From Synergistota bacterium (lineage in GTDB: Bacteria; Synergistota; Synergistia; Synergistales; Synergistaceae): a stretch of DNA of 64,000 nucleotides. The translations under genes and the position numbers were made by a program. Below are positions 17,327 through 25,270 of this stretch, piece after piece. Positions within the stretch are counted from its first letter, which is position 1; each line of letters begins with the position of its first letter. The stretch is taken from the NCBI GenBank assembly GCA_023450745.1, contig JAEXGR010000084.1, positions 9,955-73,954 of the forward strand, written 5' to 3'. Below the pieces are notes generated by a model. It did not search any database and was not told the origin of the DNA. It saw only the letters and a list, made by a program, of their open reading frames with translations.

Positions 17327-17355
17327 AGAGGAGGCCCGCGGGCCTCCTCTTAATT
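17327..17355. terminator. Bidirectional terminator between converging genes
   Basis: A perfect 24-base palindrome (17327-17350, arms AGAGGAGGCCCG and CGGGCCTCCTCT) followed by TAATTTTTAT separates the exported-protein gene from the converging rodZ-like gene. Confidence 0.8.
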
Positions 17356-18303
17356 TTTATCGGTGATCTTTCCGTCGTACCAGTAATATTTTGTAACCGG
17401 TTTCGCGTTCGGTCCCACAAGGGCCTCCGGCGCGCCGAACCAGGAGACGGCGGTCTTCGCCGGGTTTCCATACCGCGCGCGCAGCGGGACGTCGGCCTTC
17501 GGGCTGTATTCGCGCGTATCTCCGGGCTTTAGCAGCCCCTCGAAGAGGACCTCGTTCCCGACGCTGAACTTTACCCAGACGACGCCCTGCGGATTTACCT
17601 TTATCACCGGCACCGCCGCTGTCGGGGCGGGCTGCGCTAAAGCGTCCGCCGGCGGCTGGTCAGGCGAAAGCGGCTGTTTTGCCGCCGGAGCCTTGCCGTC
17701 CATCCAGCCCAGATCGACCGAAGAAGGGGCCGGCTGGCTTTGGCTCGCGACCGGAGCCGGGGCCGAAACGTCGGCGCTCACCGGCGGCAGCGGCTCCTTT
17801 TGCTCCACCATTACGGCGGTGCCGCCCTCAAGCGGCGTCGTGGCCTCGTTTGTTATCTCGCCCCGATACTGCCAGGTTATCCAGGCCGCCGCCCCGAGCG
17901 AGAGGAGCACGACGAGATAGACCCAGAGGCACGACCGATGCCGGAACACCTTCGGGTTGCTGGTGTAGCTTGCCTCGGCGTCCTCCTGTTTATAAGCCTT
18001 CAGCGCCTCGTTCTCCTTTTTTGTGAGACTGTCATACCGCTCCCAGAGATCGCCGGCGTTGAGATACTCACAGTATTGCCGCAGGAAACTGCGGCAGAAG
18101 GGGCCTTTGGGAAGCCTTTCAAGCTGTCCGGCCTCTATCGCCGCGAGATGTTTTTTCTGTATCTTCGTCGCGTTCCAGGCGTCGTCGAACGTGAGTCCCT
18201 GCGCCTCGCGCAGCTCGCGCAGCTTTCTTCCCAGCTCCAACGATACCTCTGCCGCTTTTTTGTTTTCGTCTTCTTTTTGCGAGGAATTCGCCCCCATTGC
18301 CAT
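17350..18303 (-). CDS. RodZ-like helix-turn-helix membrane protein
   Basis: 317 residues. Residues 22-90 form a Cro/CI-type helix-turn-helix of the RodZ kind (LGRKLRELREAQGLTFDDAWNATK, then IEAGQLERLPKGPFCRSFLRQYC). One membrane helix spans about 124-146, giving a cytoplasmic N-terminus. A Pro/Ala-rich periplasmic linker follows (about 155-230), then a small beta-rich DUF4115-type domain at the end. RodZ links MreB filaments to the cell-wall synthesis machinery and maintains rod shape. AAGGAGGT seven bases before the ATG fixes the start. It lies five bases downstream of rpe. Confidence 0.8.
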   Translation of the reverse strand: MAMGANSSQKEDENKKAAEVSLELGRKLRELREAQGLTFDDAWNATKIQKKHLAAIEAGQLERLPKGPFCRSFLRQYCEYLNAGDLWERYDSLTKKENEALKAYKQEDAEASYTSNPKVFRHRSCLWVYLVVLLSLGAAAWITWQYRGEITNEATTPLEGGTAVMVEQKEPLPPVSADVSAPAPVASQSQPAPSSVDLGWMDGKAPAAKQPLSPDQPPADALAQPAPTAAVPVIKVNPQGVVWVKFSVGNEVLFEGLLKPGDTREYSPKADVPLRARYGNPAKTAVSWFGAPEALVGPNAKPVTKYYWYDGKITDKN

Positions 18304-18308
18304 GCAGG

Positions 18309-19010
18309 TTACCTCCTTTGCACTAAACTGCGCATCTCCTTTATGACCGCGGCGGGATCGGGCCGTCCGAAGACCGCGCTGCCCGCGACCACGGCGTCGC
18401 AGCCCGCCGACGCTATCTCGGCGACATTTTTCGGCCCCACGCCGCCGTCCACCTCGATCAGATACCCCCAGCCGCGCGCGCGGCGCGTGTCGGCAAGCCA
18501 GCGAACCTTGTCCAGCGTCTCCGCAATAAAGGACTGTCCGCCGTAGCCGGGGTTAACGGACATCACAAGCACAAGGTCCGCCATGTGAAGCACGGGCGCA
18601 AGCGGCTCCGCGGCGGTGCCGGGGTTTATCGAGACCCCGGCGAGCACTCCGGCGTCCGTTATCCTCTGGAGCACGCGGTGTATATGTTTCGCGGCCTCCA
18701 GATGCACCGTAAGCAGCGAAGGGCCGGCCGACAGGAACATATCCAGAAAGTCCTCCGCCGGCTCGACCATGATGTGCACGTCAAGGAAAGCCTCGGGATA
18801 TCTTTTGCGCAGCGCGCTGACGAGCGCGGGGCCGTAGGAAAGGTTCGGCACAAAATGCCCGTCCATGATATCCACATGGAGCCAGTCCGCCTCTCCCGCA
18901 AGCGCGCCGATATGGCGCTCCATGTTGAGGACGTCCGCCGCCAGCAGCGAGGGCGCGATCAGAATCTCCCGGTCTTTTTTCAGCTCTTTTAATTGTAACG
19001 GTCCTGCCAT
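18309..19010 (-). CDS. rpe: Ribulose-phosphate 3-epimerase
   Basis: TIM-barrel enzyme of 233 residues that interconverts ribulose 5-phosphate and xylulose 5-phosphate. Family motifs are all present: APSLLAAD (19-26), the metal-binding HVDIMDGHFVPN, DVHIMVEP and MSVNPGYGGQSF, then EVDGGV and GSAVFG near the end. It overlaps the PASTA-protein gene by 22 bases with its own GGAGGGG ribosome site, and is followed by rodZ. The rsmB-PASTA-rpe order recalls the operon of rsmB, a PASTA kinase, rsgA and rpe in other bacteria, with the kinase part absent here. Confidence 0.95.
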   Translation of the reverse strand: MAGPLQLKELKKDREILIAPSLLAADVLNMERHIGALAGEADWLHVDIMDGHFVPNLSYGPALVSALRKRYPEAFLDVHIMVEPAEDFLDMFLSAGPSLLTVHLEAAKHIHRVLQRITDAGVLAGVSINPGTAAEPLAPVLHMADLVLVMSVNPGYGGQSFIAETLDKVRWLADTRRARGWGYLIEVDGGVGPKNVAEIASAGCDAVVAGSAVFGRPDPAAVIKEMRSLVQRR

Positions 19011-20173
19011 ACAAAATCCCCTCCAAGGAAAATCGTGATGCGCGCCTCGCCTGTGTAGGGGACGTTCATCGATATATATTCGCCGCTTTTCGCCATCCCG
19101 TCCTTCAGGACCCGCGTGCCGGAATCATCGGCCATTTCGATCTTCAGGGAGAGAGGCTTGGTGAGCGGCGGCACCTGATAGCGCACCTTGGCGCTTTTGG
19201 TCGGCGCCGCGGGCTCCACCGGAGCCGGTTTCGGCGTTGGTGTCGGCGTGGAAGCCGGCGTCTCCGTCTTCGGCGTCACCGCTTTTACCGGTTCCGTTTT
19301 GGCGGGCTCGGGCTTCTTCGCTTCCGGCTCTTTCGTGACCGGCAGCTTCGACGGGATCGTCGTCGGCGTCGTCTCCTTTATAACGACCTTCCTCACCGCC
19401 TCCGCGCGCTCCTTATCCTGATCGTTCGGCGGGGGCACGTCGTTCGTCATCTCCGAAGGCAGCGGTTCTCTCGCAAAGGTAAGGTTTACCAGCGAACCGG
19501 CGGGAACCTTCGCCCCGCCCTTCGGGCGCGACATCAGCACGCTGCCGACGGGCATCGAGGTCGAGGGAGCGTCGGCGGTCTGTCCCAACCGCAATCCAAG
19601 CTGTTCGATCATCGTCACCGCCGACTCCTGGTCCTGTCCGCGAAGGTCAGGCACCGTCACAAAGGAACGCTCGCCGCTTGTGCCGCTGCTGACCAGCAGG
19701 CTCACCATGCAGTTGGCCGCGACCTGCTGCGGCGAAGCGGGGTTTTGCGCGATGATCGTGCCGGACGGCTTCAATTTGTCCGTCACCCGCGTAATCTTAT
19801 CGACCTTGAAGCCGGCTTCGCTGAGTTTTTTGACCCCTTCCTCGAATTTCAGGCCGCGGACGTCCGGGATCGGCTGTATCGCGCCCCCCTTGCTGACGCG
19901 CAGCAGAACCACCTTTCCCTTCGAGACCTTTTCTCCGGCGGAGAGGTTCTGCGAGACCACCGTATCCGCGGGCATCGGCGAATCGACCTTGTCCACTTTG
20001 GCCAGCAGCCCTTTCTCCTGCAGCGCGTCAACGGCGTCGACGAGCTGCATCCCCGTAACGGCCGGGACCTCGGAATCCTTATCCTCGATGAAGACCATCT
20101 TGATCCCGATATATGCGCAGCCTACTATCACAAGAAAAGCGAATATCATTCCCCAACGGTGAATTTTTCCCAT
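18989..20173 (-). CDS. PASTA-domain membrane protein without kinase domain
   Basis: 394 residues: a short cytoplasmic start, one membrane helix (about 8-28), then three PASTA repeats (about 33-100, 101-168 and 170-238) with the typical VPxVxGxxxxxAxxxLxxxGL pattern. A Pro/Thr/Lys-rich linker (about 245-320) follows, and a small C-terminal domain ending in WQDRYN. PASTA domains bind muropeptides or peptidoglycan stems, usually attached to Ser/Thr kinases or penicillin-binding proteins; here neither is fused. Its place between rsmB and rpe matches where stkP/prkC kinases sit in Firmicutes, so it may be a kinase-less remnant or an independent wall sensor. Confidence 0.85.
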   Translation of the reverse strand: MGKIHRWGMIFAFLVIVGCAYIGIKMVFIEDKDSEVPAVTGMQLVDAVDALQEKGLLAKVDKVDSPMPADTVVSQNLSAGEKVSKGKVVLLRVSKGGAIQPIPDVRGLKFEEGVKKLSEAGFKVDKITRVTDKLKPSGTIIAQNPASPQQVAANCMVSLLVSSGTSGERSFVTVPDLRGQDQESAVTMIEQLGLRLGQTADAPSTSMPVGSVLMSRPKGGAKVPAGSLVNLTFAREPLPSEMTNDVPPPNDQDKERAEAVRKVVIKETTPTTIPSKLPVTKEPEAKKPEPAKTEPVKAVTPKTETPASTPTPTPKPAPVEPAAPTKSAKVRYQVPPLTKPLSLKIEMADDSGTRVLKDGMAKSGEYISMNVPYTGEARITIFLGGDFVWQDRYN

Positions 20174-20188
20174 TGAACCGACCTCCGT

Positions 20189-21508
20189 TTACTTCCTTTT
20201 CGCAAGAAGAGCCATATAGAATCCATCCACCCATGGCAGCGCCGGCATAATCGTCGTGCCGTAGGGTTTGCCTTTTACCATAAACTTGGCCGTGCGCTCC
20301 GCCGGCAGCTCTATGAGCTCGGGGTGGCGGGACATCACATCGGCTACGACCTTTTCGTTTTCATCGCGGAAGAGGCTGCATGTGCTGTAGGCCACGATAC
20401 CGCCGGGCTCCACCAGCGAGACGGCGCGCTCCAGCAGGCGTTTTTGCAGGATGCCGTTTTGCAGCACCTGTTCGGGCGAGCAGCGCCACTTGCTCTCCGG
20501 GTGACGGCCCCAGGTGCCGCTGCCCGTGCAGGGCGCGTCAAGAAGCACCGCAGACGGCGCTTCGTCAGGCTCCAGCGCGAGAGAGTCGCCGTTTTTAAAG
20601 GTCACGCGGCCTTCGGCGTGCATACGCATCATCTCGAATTCGGCGGATTTTATCTTGCCCTCTGACAGGTCCCAGGCCTCGATGGACGCCTCGGGGAGGA
20701 TGTCGGCCAGCTGCCCCGTCTTCACGCCGCGGCCGCAGCACATGTCGAGAATCCGGCCGCTCTTCCAGCGTTTGGCGATCAGCTCGGCGACCAGCATCGA
20801 CGATTCGCTCTGCGGCATTATCTTGCCCTCGCCAAAGCCGGGAAGATCGACGGGATAGGGGTTAGCGGCGGTGCGGACGGAATATTCAAGGAAGGGCGAG
20901 GCCCAGCCCTTGCGCCCGGAGGCATTGTACTCCTCAATATACAGCTCGCGGTCCACCCCGCGCGAAAGCCGCAGGGAGAGATAAGTCTTCATCCCGCTCG
21001 CGCGCACGAGCCGCTTGGCCTCCGGAATCGACAGCTCCTTTGACCACTGCGCGGCGGCCCAGCCGGGAATGCCCCAGTAAAGCGCCTGATCGCGCAGGGC
21101 GCTGCTCTTTTTCAGCCCGTCAATGAATTTCTGCGAATCGTCGGCGACGGTGTGCAGCACGGCGTTGACAAGACCGATGTCCCTCGTTTCGCCGCTGTTT
21201 TTTATCGCCTGCACAAGCCCGTTGATCAGGACCGGAAGCGCGAAATATCTCAGCTCCGCGATTCCCGCAATTCCGATCATCAGCGCGTTCGTCGTAAGCG
21301 GCGGCAGCTCGCGCGGGCTGCGCTTGCAATACTTGAGCAGCACCGCCTTCCAAAGGTTCTGCCGGCGCAGCGTACAATAGACGAGCGTCGCCGCGAGCTT
21401 CCGGTCCCCCGGCGCGATATTGTTATATATCTTTCTCAGCGCCTCTGAGGCAAACGCGCCGTTTTGCACCTCTCCATATATCGTAAGAGCGGCTTCTAAT
21501 CCCCTCAT
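20189..21508 (-). CDS. rsmB: 16S rRNA m5C967 methyltransferase RsmB
   Basis: 439 residues from the ATG at 21508, with AGGGG nine bases upstream (an in-frame TTG nine bases earlier touches that site). An N-terminal NusB-like RNA-binding domain (about 1-140) precedes an S-adenosylmethionine-dependent methyltransferase domain. MCCGRGVKTGQLA is the cofactor loop; Cys in DAPCTGSGTWGRHPE and in AYSTCSLFRDENE are the two catalytic cysteines of m5C RNA methyltransferases. It starts an operon running through the PASTA gene, rpe and rodZ. Confidence 0.92.
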   Translation of the reverse strand: MRGLEAALTIYGEVQNGAFASEALRKIYNNIAPGDRKLAATLVYCTLRRQNLWKAVLLKYCKRSPRELPPLTTNALMIGIAGIAELRYFALPVLINGLVQAIKNSGETRDIGLVNAVLHTVADDSQKFIDGLKKSSALRDQALYWGIPGWAAAQWSKELSIPEAKRLVRASGMKTYLSLRLSRGVDRELYIEEYNASGRKGWASPFLEYSVRTAANPYPVDLPGFGEGKIMPQSESSMLVAELIAKRWKSGRILDMCCGRGVKTGQLADILPEASIEAWDLSEGKIKSAEFEMMRMHAEGRVTFKNGDSLALEPDEAPSAVLLDAPCTGSGTWGRHPESKWRCSPEQVLQNGILQKRLLERAVSLVEPGGIVAYSTCSLFRDENEKVVADVMSRHPELIELPAERTAKFMVKGKPYGTTIMPALPWVDGFYMALLAKRK

Positions 21509-21567
21509 AAAAATCAACCCCTTATTACGTGAGAAAGGACGTCACGCAATTTATCTCAACGATCTCT

Positions 21568-21573
21568 ATTATA
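21568..21573 (-). promoter_or_regulatory. Candidate -10 box of the rsmB operon
   Basis: TATAAT on the minus strand, about 60 bases before the rsmB start, in an AT-rich patch. No convincing -35 box was identified. Confidence 0.45.
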
Positions 21574-21626
21574 CTATACCAAAAATATAAAAACTCCGGT
21601 TACGCGCCATTGCGGCTACAAGGCAA

Positions 21627-21685
21627 CTGCTCCCCCTAGGGGGAGCAGCCTTAAATCTTGTCTTTTTCGCCGCCGGCGGCGAAAA
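21627..21685. repeat. Two perfect palindromes in the rsmB upstream gap
   Basis: Perfect 22-base palindromes at 21627-21648 (CTGCTCCCCCT and its complement) and 21664-21685 (TTTTCGCCGCC and its complement), 15 bases apart, between the zinc peptidase and rsmB genes. The second has T and A runs on its two sides and could stop transcription in either direction, in particular ending the minus-strand peptidase transcript. Confidence 0.55.
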
Positions 21686-21803
21686 GCACGCCAAGACGGC
21701 AGAAGCCGGTTCGGGAAAAACCAGCCGGGCGGCGGCAAAAGGAACAAGACGCGGTCATTTTCATCGATACCGCTCCGCCGGGTAAAGGCGCGCGCAGACG
21801 CTT

Positions 21804-22493
21804 TTAATCGCGGCGCATATTACGCAGCGCGAGCAGGCGCACGAGCTGCAGCACGGTCATCACAAGCGCCGCCACGTAAGTCAGGGCCGCCGCGTCAAGC
21901 ACCGACTTAGCCCCGCCGAGCTCGCTTCCCGAAAGGGTGCTGGTCTCGCTGAGCAGCTTCAGCGCTCTCGCGCTCGCGTCGAACTCCAGCGGGAGAGTCA
22001 CAAGATGGAAAACAAGCACGCCGCAGAAGAGCAGGATGCCCGCGTTCAGCAGGTTCAGCGATCCGAAGATGAGGCCGATCAAAAAGAGCGGCATCGAAAG
22101 CGTGGAGCAAAACTGCACTCCCGGCGCGATCGCGTTGCGGAAACGCAGAAAACCGTAGCCCTCCTTATCCTGTATGGCATGTCCCACCTCGTGCGCGGCA
22201 ACGCCGATCGCGGCGATGCTGCGGCTGGAATTTACGCTGTCCGAGAGACGCAGCACCTTCGAGCGCGGGTCGTAATGGTCCGTCAGCTCTCCGGGAACGC
22301 GCTCTATTCTTACGTTCGCCAGTCCGCGGCGGTCAAGCAGCATGCGGGAGACCTGCTCCGCCGTCACGCCGCTCGCGGCGCGGATCTCGCTGTATTTTGC
22401 AAAAGCACCCTTGACCTTGAACTGAGCCCACATCGAAAAAATCAACGCTGGAATCAGCACGATGATCGTGGGGTCGAAAAACGGATAGAACAT
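21804..22493 (-). CDS. Membrane zinc metallopeptidase, YugP-like
   Basis: 229 residues counted from the ATG at 22493, eight bases after AGGAGG (a GTG nine bases earlier overlaps the ribosome site). The N-terminal hydrophobic helix is followed by the zinc motif HEVGHAIQ (His101, Glu102, His105), and then two or three further hydrophobic segments. This matches the neutral zinc peptidase family that includes B. subtilis YugP, whose substrate is not known. It follows the sugar-aminotransferase gene in the same direction with a 54-base gap. Confidence 0.85.
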   Translation of the reverse strand: MFYPFFDPTIIVLIPALIFSMWAQFKVKGAFAKYSEIRAASGVTAEQVSRMLLDRRGLANVRIERVPGELTDHYDPRSKVLRLSDSVNSSRSIAAIGVAAHEVGHAIQDKEGYGFLRFRNAIAPGVQFCSTLSMPLFLIGLIFGSLNLLNAGILLFCGVLVFHLVTLPLEFDASARALKLLSETSTLSGSELGGAKSVLDAAALTYVAALVMTVLQLVRLLALRNMRRD

Positions 22494-22547
22494 CCGCGGC
22501 ACCTCCTAATCTTATTTATCTATATTATAGTCTAATTTGGTCAATTT

Positions 22548-23696
22548 TTACTTGCCGACGCCGTAAAAATCAGCAATTTCATTGACCACCCGCTCTTGTT
22601 CCTCGGGCAGCAGCTCGGGGAACATCGGAAGCGCCAGCACTTCGTCCGCAAGCATCTCGGAAACGGGGAAATCCCCTCTGCCATAGCCAAGATACGCAAA
22701 ACAGTGCTGCAAATGCAGCGGCAGCGGGTAATAGACGCGCGTCGTCACGCCGCGCTCATCCAGGAATTTCTGGAGTTCGTCGCGCCGCTGCGCGCGAATG
22801 ACATACTGGTGGTAGACGTGGCGGCCGCCCGCGAGTTCGGCCGGCGGCGTAATCAGCTCAAGCAGTCCCTTTTCCGCGAAGAGCGTGATATAGCGTTCGG
22901 CGACGATACGGCGCTCCTCATTCCATCCCTCGAGGTGGCGCAGGCGCACGCGCAGAATCGCCGCCTGCAGGGCGTCGAGGCGGCTGTTGATGCCGATCTC
23001 CTCATGAAAATATGTTTTGCCGGCTCCGTGGACGCGCAGGCTCTTCACGCGCTGCGCAAGTTCCTGGTTATCGGCCACGGAGACCATCCCGCCGTCCCCG
23101 TAGCAGCCGAGGTTTTTCGTCGGGAAAAACGAGAAGCAGCCCATATCGCCGACGGAGCCGCTGCGCGCCACGCGTCCGCCGATCATCCGGTGGGCGCCGA
23201 TAGCCTGCGCGCAGTCTTCGACGAGGGCGATACCGCGGCTCTTTAACTCGTCCTTTATCTCTTCAAGCGGGCACATCTGTCCGAAAAGATGAACGGGAAG
23301 GACCGCCTTCGTTCGCGGCGTGATCTTGGCTAAGATATCCTCGCTCTTTATATTGTAGGTAACGGGATCAACGTCGGCGAAGACCGGCGTCGCTCCGTTG
23401 CGCGTAATACAGCTTGCGGTGGCGAAAAAGGTAAATGGCGTCGTGATCACTTCGTCGCCCGGCTTCAGGTCGAGCGCCATCAGCGCCAGGACGAGAGCGT
23501 CCGTACCGGAAGCGCAGCCCACGGTATTCTTTACCTCCAGATAGGCGGCGATCTCCTTCTCCAGAGCGTCCACCTCCGGCCCCAGAATGAAGTGCTGCGT
23601 GTCAAGCACTCTGAGAACGGCGACATTTATCTCTTCTTTGACGCGGGCGTAATTTCTCGTAAGGTCAAATGACGGTATCGTTGTATTTTCTGTCAT
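22548..23696 (-). CDS. DegT/DnrJ/EryC1/StrS-family sugar aminotransferase
   Basis: PLP-dependent aminotransferase of 382 residues from the family that aminates nucleotide-linked keto-sugars for surface glycans or antibiotics. The PLP lysine is Lys194 in SFFPTKNLGCYGDGG, and EDCAQAIGA (160-168) is the usual aspartate-containing motif. Sugar substrate cannot be fixed from the sequence; UDP-linked N-acetyl-amino sugars are typical. No other glycan genes are adjacent. A GntR regulator begins the same minus-strand transcript with a 14-base gap. Confidence 0.88.
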   Translation of the reverse strand: MTENTTIPSFDLTRNYARVKEEINVAVLRVLDTQHFILGPEVDALEKEIAAYLEVKNTVGCASGTDALVLALMALDLKPGDEVITTPFTFFATASCITRNGATPVFADVDPVTYNIKSEDILAKITPRTKAVLPVHLFGQMCPLEEIKDELKSRGIALVEDCAQAIGAHRMIGGRVARSGSVGDMGCFSFFPTKNLGCYGDGGMVSVADNQELAQRVKSLRVHGAGKTYFHEEIGINSRLDALQAAILRVRLRHLEGWNEERRIVAERYITLFAEKGLLELITPPAELAGGRHVYHQYVIRAQRRDELQKFLDERGVTTRVYYPLPLHLQHCFAYLGYGRGDFPVSEMLADEVLALPMFPELLPEEQERVVNEIADFYGVGK

Positions 23697-23710
23697 AATA
23701 TTACCTCCGT

Positions 23711-24379
23711 TTAGTTTTTGTTTCTGAAATCGGGAATCTCAAGCGCACGGTGCGAATGGTGCAGATGCTCCCTCATCTGCTCCTGCGCCCTGTCTTTATC
23801 GCGCTGAGCAATCGCCCGGAGGATCGCCCGGTGCTCCCGCGACGAGTAATTGTCCTTCTCGTCGAACTGGTCATAAAAGAAAATATATACGTTGGTGCGG
23901 AGCATGATGTTTTCGATATATTCACACAGCACCGAGTTCCTCCCCGCCTCCGCGATGAGGCGGTGAAAGGTATTGTTGGCCTCAAGGAAAGAATCGATAT
24001 TTTTGTTCTCAAAAGCGCCCTCTTCGGAACGCAGCACCTCTTCAAGGCGGTCAAGCACGCGGCGGTCCAAACCGTTGCGGCAGGCAAGCTCCACACTGAG
24101 ATTTTCGAGGTACTCGCGCACGTTGTAGGCGTTTTCCATCTCATTCGCCGTCGGAGCGGCCACTCTCGCGCCGCTGTTGGGCACGATCTTCACCAGCCCC
24201 TCATTGGCAAGGCGCCGCAGCGCCTCGCGCACGGGAGTCCTGCTTACTCCCATTTCCGTCGCAATCTTCACCTCAAGCAGTCTCTGCGCCGGCTTCAGCT
24301 CTTTACTGACGATCTTGCCCCGCAGGTCGAGGTAGACAAAATCCGAAGACGTGTTATATATCCTGGAACGCTGCATCAT
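23711..24379 (-). CDS. GntR family (FCD subfamily) transcriptional regulator
   Basis: 222 residues with an N-terminal winged helix (EMGVSRTPVREALRRLANEGLV, residues 39-60) and a helical FCD effector domain whose His/Asp/Asn pattern (HRLIAEAGRN, REHRAILRAIAQRD) suits a metal-assisted carboxylate ligand. It is the upstream gene of a run with the sugar aminotransferase and zinc peptidase, an odd association. It is a distant paralogue of the regulator at 7662-8336, sharing the C-terminal VYIFFYDQF-like segment (LYLFFFDSF in the other). Confidence 0.9.
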   Translation of the reverse strand: MMQRSRIYNTSSDFVYLDLRGKIVSKELKPAQRLLEVKIATEMGVSRTPVREALRRLANEGLVKIVPNSGARVAAPTANEMENAYNVREYLENLSVELACRNGLDRRVLDRLEEVLRSEEGAFENKNIDSFLEANNTFHRLIAEAGRNSVLCEYIENIMLRTNVYIFFYDQFDEKDNYSSREHRAILRAIAQRDKDRAQEQMREHLHHSHRALEIPDFRNKN

Positions 24380-24576
24380 TACTAAATAATCCCCCTAGAT
24401 ACTGCCTTACTGCGATATGCTCTCTTCTTCTGAACTTACCCTGTATAAAATTTTCAGCTCCCCGCAAAATTTGCGAAGATGACGCTGTAAGAGCCCTTAA
24501 TTCTTACAGTGTAGTACAAGAACAATTAATCTTAGCATAAAATCCCGTATTAGCAACATCTTTTCTTCCCCTCTGC

Positions 24577-24703
24577 AAATCGGCGTTTATACGCGCCGTC
24601 TGCGTCATAAAACGGGGACTCCGAATCCTCGCCGTATGCAGATACGGCTCCGGTATCGGACCCCCCATTTTATTTAGCAACTCGCACTTCTAAACGCCGA
24701 TTT
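24577..24703. repeat. Small inverted-repeat element, left copy
   Basis: 127 bases bounded by AAATCGGCGTTTA and TAAACGCCGATTT. It is the inverted counterpart of 25123-25248 with clear internal similarity (GCGCCGTCTGCGTCATAA, CTCGCCGTAT, ATTTAGCA). No coding capacity. Confidence 0.75.
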
Positions 24704-24722
24704 CCTTCGGGCTGGGAAAAGA

Positions 24723-25102
24723 TAAATTGGGATTTGGCGTGCTAGTGACAAAAACAATCTGCCGATGTTCCGCGATTTTGGTTTGCGCCTTAAAAGCCTC
24801 CCTCAGGGAGGCGGCCAGGGAGCCAAATCAGCGTTTTTCTGATTTGTGCGACTCGGCTGGTAGTTACATCAGAGGTGGGCCGGCGACGGGTTTTCGCCGG
24901 GTCGGAGGGAGTTTTGACGTTGACCTTAAAGTTTTCGTAACTTCTTAAAAAAGAAGAGAAAAGCATAAAACCAAGGTCAAATCTCCCTCACCCCGCTTCG
25001 CGGGGAGCTCCCTCAGCGAGGGAGCCAAGGTCAAAATCTAAACCGAAGCCGCCGCATTGACAGCAGATTGTTTTTGTAACTAGCATGCCAAACTCCAATT
25101 TA
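24723..25102. mobile_element. MITE-like element, copy A (380 bp)
   Basis: Terminal inverted repeats of 39 bases (24723-24761 and 25064-25102, about four mismatches), outermost bases TAAATTGG and CCAATTTA, with a GTGCTAGTGACAAAAACAAT core. The inside carries several hairpins such as CTCCCTCAGGGAG and CTCCCTCAGCGAGGGAG and has no plausible protein. An inverted copy lies at 39361-39743. The structure is that of a non-autonomous transposable element mobilised in trans; the transposase is not in the window. Confidence 0.75.
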
Positions 25103-25122
25103 CCATTTAGTCAATCGAAGAT

Positions 25123-25248
25123 AAATCGGCGTTTAGACGTGCCGGATGCTAAATAACATTGGGGTCTGCGCCCGGAGCCGTATATTAATACGGCGAGGAC
25201 AGCAGACCCCAATGTTATGACGCAGACGGCGCGTATAAACGCCGATTT
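25123..25248. repeat. Small inverted-repeat element, right copy
   Basis: 126 bases bounded by AAATCGGCGTTTA and TAAACGCCGATTT, inverted relative to 24577-24703. Together with that copy it brackets the 380-bp element, so the whole stretch 24577-25248 is one nested inverted structure of 672 bases. Confidence 0.75.
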
Positions 25249-25270
25249 ACCGTCGATTTACGTTGAGATA

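Noticed and set aside
24727..24948. 73-codon frame inside MITE copy A
   Set aside because: It lies within a hairpin-rich repeat, and the equivalent region in copy B does not keep the same frame.
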